In this document: one piece after another, positions 7,744-8,818 of the stretch
Layout: each line of letters starts with the position of its first letter
How positions within the stretch are numbered: the stretch's first letter is position 1
Assembly: GCA_945283395.1 (NCBI GenBank)
Contig: CALYQH010000039.1
Span: 1-8,818, forward strand
DNA length: 8,818 nucleotides
Reading direction: 5' to 3'
Source of the DNA: an uncultured Ventosimonas sp.
GTDB lineage: Bacteria > Pseudomonadota > Gammaproteobacteria > Pseudomonadales > Pseudomonadaceae
The notes under the pieces: model-generated
The model's database searches: none
The model's input: the letters and a program-made list of their open reading frames with translations, nothing else
Told to the model about the DNA's origin: nothing
Made by a program: the position numbers and the translations under genes

Positions 7744-7748
7744 CTCCC
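7744..7748 (-). promoter_or_regulatory. Ribosome binding site deciding the hemC start
   Basis: The minus strand reads GGGAG, five bases, then the ATG at 7736-7738. Spacing and strength are good. The upstream in-frame GTG at 7787-7789 has no purine-rich SD, so the shorter 311-residue HemC is favoured. Confidence 0.75.
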
Positions 7749-7794
7749 ATCCAGCAATCAAAGGAATAATGTAGAAAGGTTAAGCACACTTAAA

Positions 7795-7837
7795 TAATTA
7801 ACTTTAACTTATTTGCAGGCTAGATTAAAGTTAATTA
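7795..7837. repeat. 13-bp-arm perfect inverted repeat upstream of hemC
   Basis: TAATTAACTTTAA (7795-7807) and TTAAAGTTAATTA (7825-7837) are exact reverse complements separated by 17 bases. The element sits 57-99 bp upstream of the hemC ATG and 48 bp or more past the thioesterase stop. The left arm extends into a direct repeat of TTAACT (7798-7803 and 7804-7809). It could be an operator, or a weak hairpin ending thioesterase transcription; there is no clear T run directly after either arm, and the stem has only two G-C pairs. The flanking 7739-7884 gap shows no ORF. Confidence 0.6.
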
Positions 7838-7884
7838 CTAATATATTCTTTAGTAGAAACAAGTAATTTGTTGTTTTAATTAGA

Positions 7885-8280
7885 TTATGAAACAGTTCTT
7901 GTTCTTCCATTATTATCTATTGCCACAAATACAAAAGCAGCTTCTGTAACTTTACGCCAATCATCTACTAACAGGCTTTCACTCCATACTTCAACTCTTA
8001 TTTGAATTGAACTATGACCTATAGTCAATGTTTCTGTATAAAAAGACAATTGCGAGCCAACGGTTACTGGCACAAGAAAAGACATTTGGTCAATGGCAAC
8101 CGTGGCAACACGTCCCTTTGCAATTTTAGCAGCCACAGAGGTTCCTGCTATATCCATTTGCGAAACTAACCAACCACCATAAATATCACCAAAACCATTA
8201 GTGTTATGAGGCAGCGCAGTGATTTGTAAAGCTAAATCTCCCTGAGGGGTTAGATAGTCTGTATTTTGTTCCGTTAACAT
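7885..8280 (-). CDS. YciA-type hotdog-fold acyl-CoA thioesterase
   Basis: A complete 131-residue single-hotdog thioesterase that hydrolyses acyl-CoAs to free acid and CoA in the cytoplasm. The N-terminus PQGDLALQITALPHNTN (12-28) leads to GDIYGGWLVSQMDIAG (31-46), the YciA signature; Asp43 is the probable catalytic acid. ATVAIDQMSFLVPVTVG and the later VEVWSES and VTEAAFVFVAID segments form the central sheet, as in E. coli YciA. It is slightly shorter at the C-terminus than E. coli YciA. The start ATG (8278-8280) has an SD AAGGA six bases upstream, directly preceded by a small TGATAA/TTATCA hairpin (8293-8308). It lies upstream of hemC on the same strand, but the inverted repeat between them suggests separate units. 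A 4-hydroxybenzoyl-CoA thioesterase or other hotdog relative is less likely. Confidence 0.92.
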   Translation of the reverse strand: MLTEQNTDYLTPQGDLALQITALPHNTNGFGDIYGGWLVSQMDIAGTSVAAKIAKGRVATVAIDQMSFLVPVTVGSQLSFYTETLTIGHSSIQIRVEVWSESLLVDDWRKVTEAAFVFVAIDNNGRTRTVS

Positions 8281-8364
8281 AAAAATTCCTTTTGATAATT
8301 TTTTATCATAATAAATGGTTAAGCAAAGTTAAGTGGTTGGCTAATGTATAGCTATTAGTTTTTG

Positions 8365-8370
8365 ATTATA
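8365..8370 (-). promoter_or_regulatory. Candidate -10 element of the thioesterase gene
   Basis: A perfect TATAAT on the minus strand lies 84 bp upstream of the thioesterase ATG. No good -35 hexamer stands 16-18 bp upstream, and another TATAAT occurs a little further out, so this is a weak placement in very AT-rich DNA. Confidence 0.25.
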
Positions 8371-8527
8371 AAGTATTAATTATAAATAACACATTATTAA
8401 TAAGACCTAAAGCCAAATAATAAAAAAATATTAAGCTTTTCGAAAGAAAGTTGTTAAAATGATTAATAGTTCTCAAAAATTAGCTCTTTGTTGCGATGTC
8501 AATTAATGTCTTTTTGAGGATTATTAA

Positions 8528-8533
8528 TATAAT
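8528..8533 (+). promoter_or_regulatory. Candidate -10 element of the right-edge gene
   Basis: A perfect TATAAT ends 23 bp before the ATG at 8557, which would give a short leader that still contains the SD at 8546-8551. The 17-bp-spaced -35 position reads AATGTC and is poor, so an activator might be needed or the true promoter may lie elsewhere in the 276-bp divergent gap. Confidence 0.35.
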
Positions 8534-8556
8534 ATGCTAGATGATGAGGAGTCACT

Positions 8557-8818
8557 ATGAGTGTAGGAATAGCAATATATAACACGGATAATTTATCCTC
8601 TCAACAGGCCTATACATTAGCTAAGCAGTTTTTTAACATGCTAGGTATAACTATAACTGATGCAGCTTATCGATCCAATGATGTACCTTATACTAGCGTC
8701 AGTCCCGTTGAGTTAGCAAAATTGCTAGCAACTAATAATCAAACTGATTTTAGGTTATATCATAAAGATAGCGAGCATTTACCTTGGCTAGCCTCTTTGG
8801 GCATATTACTGATTTATC
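8557..8818 (+). CDS. Protein of unknown function (N-terminal 87 residues, runs off right edge)
   Basis: An open frame continues uninterrupted from the ATG at 8557 to the window end. It has the best ribosome binding site in the window, AGGAG (8547-8551) five bases upstream of the start. The protein begins MSVGIAIYNTDNLSSQQAYT. It shows a short beta strand (SVGIAIY), an amphipathic helix with QQAYTLAKQFFNMLGI (about residues 16-31), SNDVPYTSVSPVELAKLLAT (41-60), and DFRLYHKDSEHLPWLASLGI near the edge. There is no signal peptide or transmembrane segment in this part. I do not recognise the family. The compact alternating alpha/beta look and isolated position recall small cytosolic immunity-type proteins, but that is only an impression. 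It is divergent from the thioesterase gene. Confidence 0.7.
   Translation, partial: MSVGIAIYNTDNLSSQQAYTLAKQFFNMLGITITDAAYRSNDVPYTSVSPVELAKLLATNNQTDFRLYHKDSEHLPWLASLGILLIY

Noticed and set aside
7739..7789. 17-residue N-terminal extension of HemC from an upstream GTG
   Set aside because: No SD precedes the GTG, the extra residues match nothing in the family, and the ATG at 7738 has a strong SD and gives the usual HemC N-terminus.

Overview
The window is an AT-rich bacterial chromosome segment that reads as ordinary gammaproteobacterial housekeeping DNA. Three things point to a low-G+C member or relative of the Pseudomonadaceae: DinB has Pseudomonas-like motifs and ends in a QLKLF clamp-binding tail; the cardiolipin synthase is of the two-helix, double-HKD Pseudomonas/E. 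coli ClsA type; and hemC-hemD-hemX-hemY form an overlapping gene set. An insect-gut Entomomonas-like organism would fit, but that is inferred from remembered family sequences, not from a search.

Layout, left to right. The minus strand starts with the N-terminal 106 codons of a nitronate monooxygenase-like flavoenzyme, which has a good promoter and Shine-Dalgarno (SD) sequence, and then dinB (DNA polymerase IV). A 412-bp divergent intergenic region follows; it holds a probable cls promoter overlapped by a perfect 8-bp-arm palindrome, and four AGTTAG words. The plus-strand cls gene converges on the hem operon, with hairpins between them. The operon is on the minus strand and is transcribed hemC > hemD > hemX > hemY, with 1-nt and 4-nt overlaps and one 48-nt gap. 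Upstream of hemC is a 146-bp gap with a perfect 13-bp-arm inverted repeat, then a YciA-type acyl-CoA thioesterase on the same strand. Divergent from the thioesterase, a plus-strand gene of unknown function with an excellent SD runs off the right edge.

Functional links. HemC and HemD carry out consecutive steps from porphobilinogen to uroporphyrinogen III. HemX and HemY are membrane-anchored partners co-transcribed with them, whose biochemical roles are poorly defined. Cls makes cardiolipin at the inner membrane, DinB performs translesion synthesis, the thioesterase trims acyl-CoAs, and the NMO-like enzyme detoxifies nitronates.

No mobile element, CRISPR array, rRNA or tRNA was found. The items most worth a second look are the hemC-upstream inverted repeat and the unidentified right-edge gene. 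I did not find convincing evidence of a new multi-gene system.
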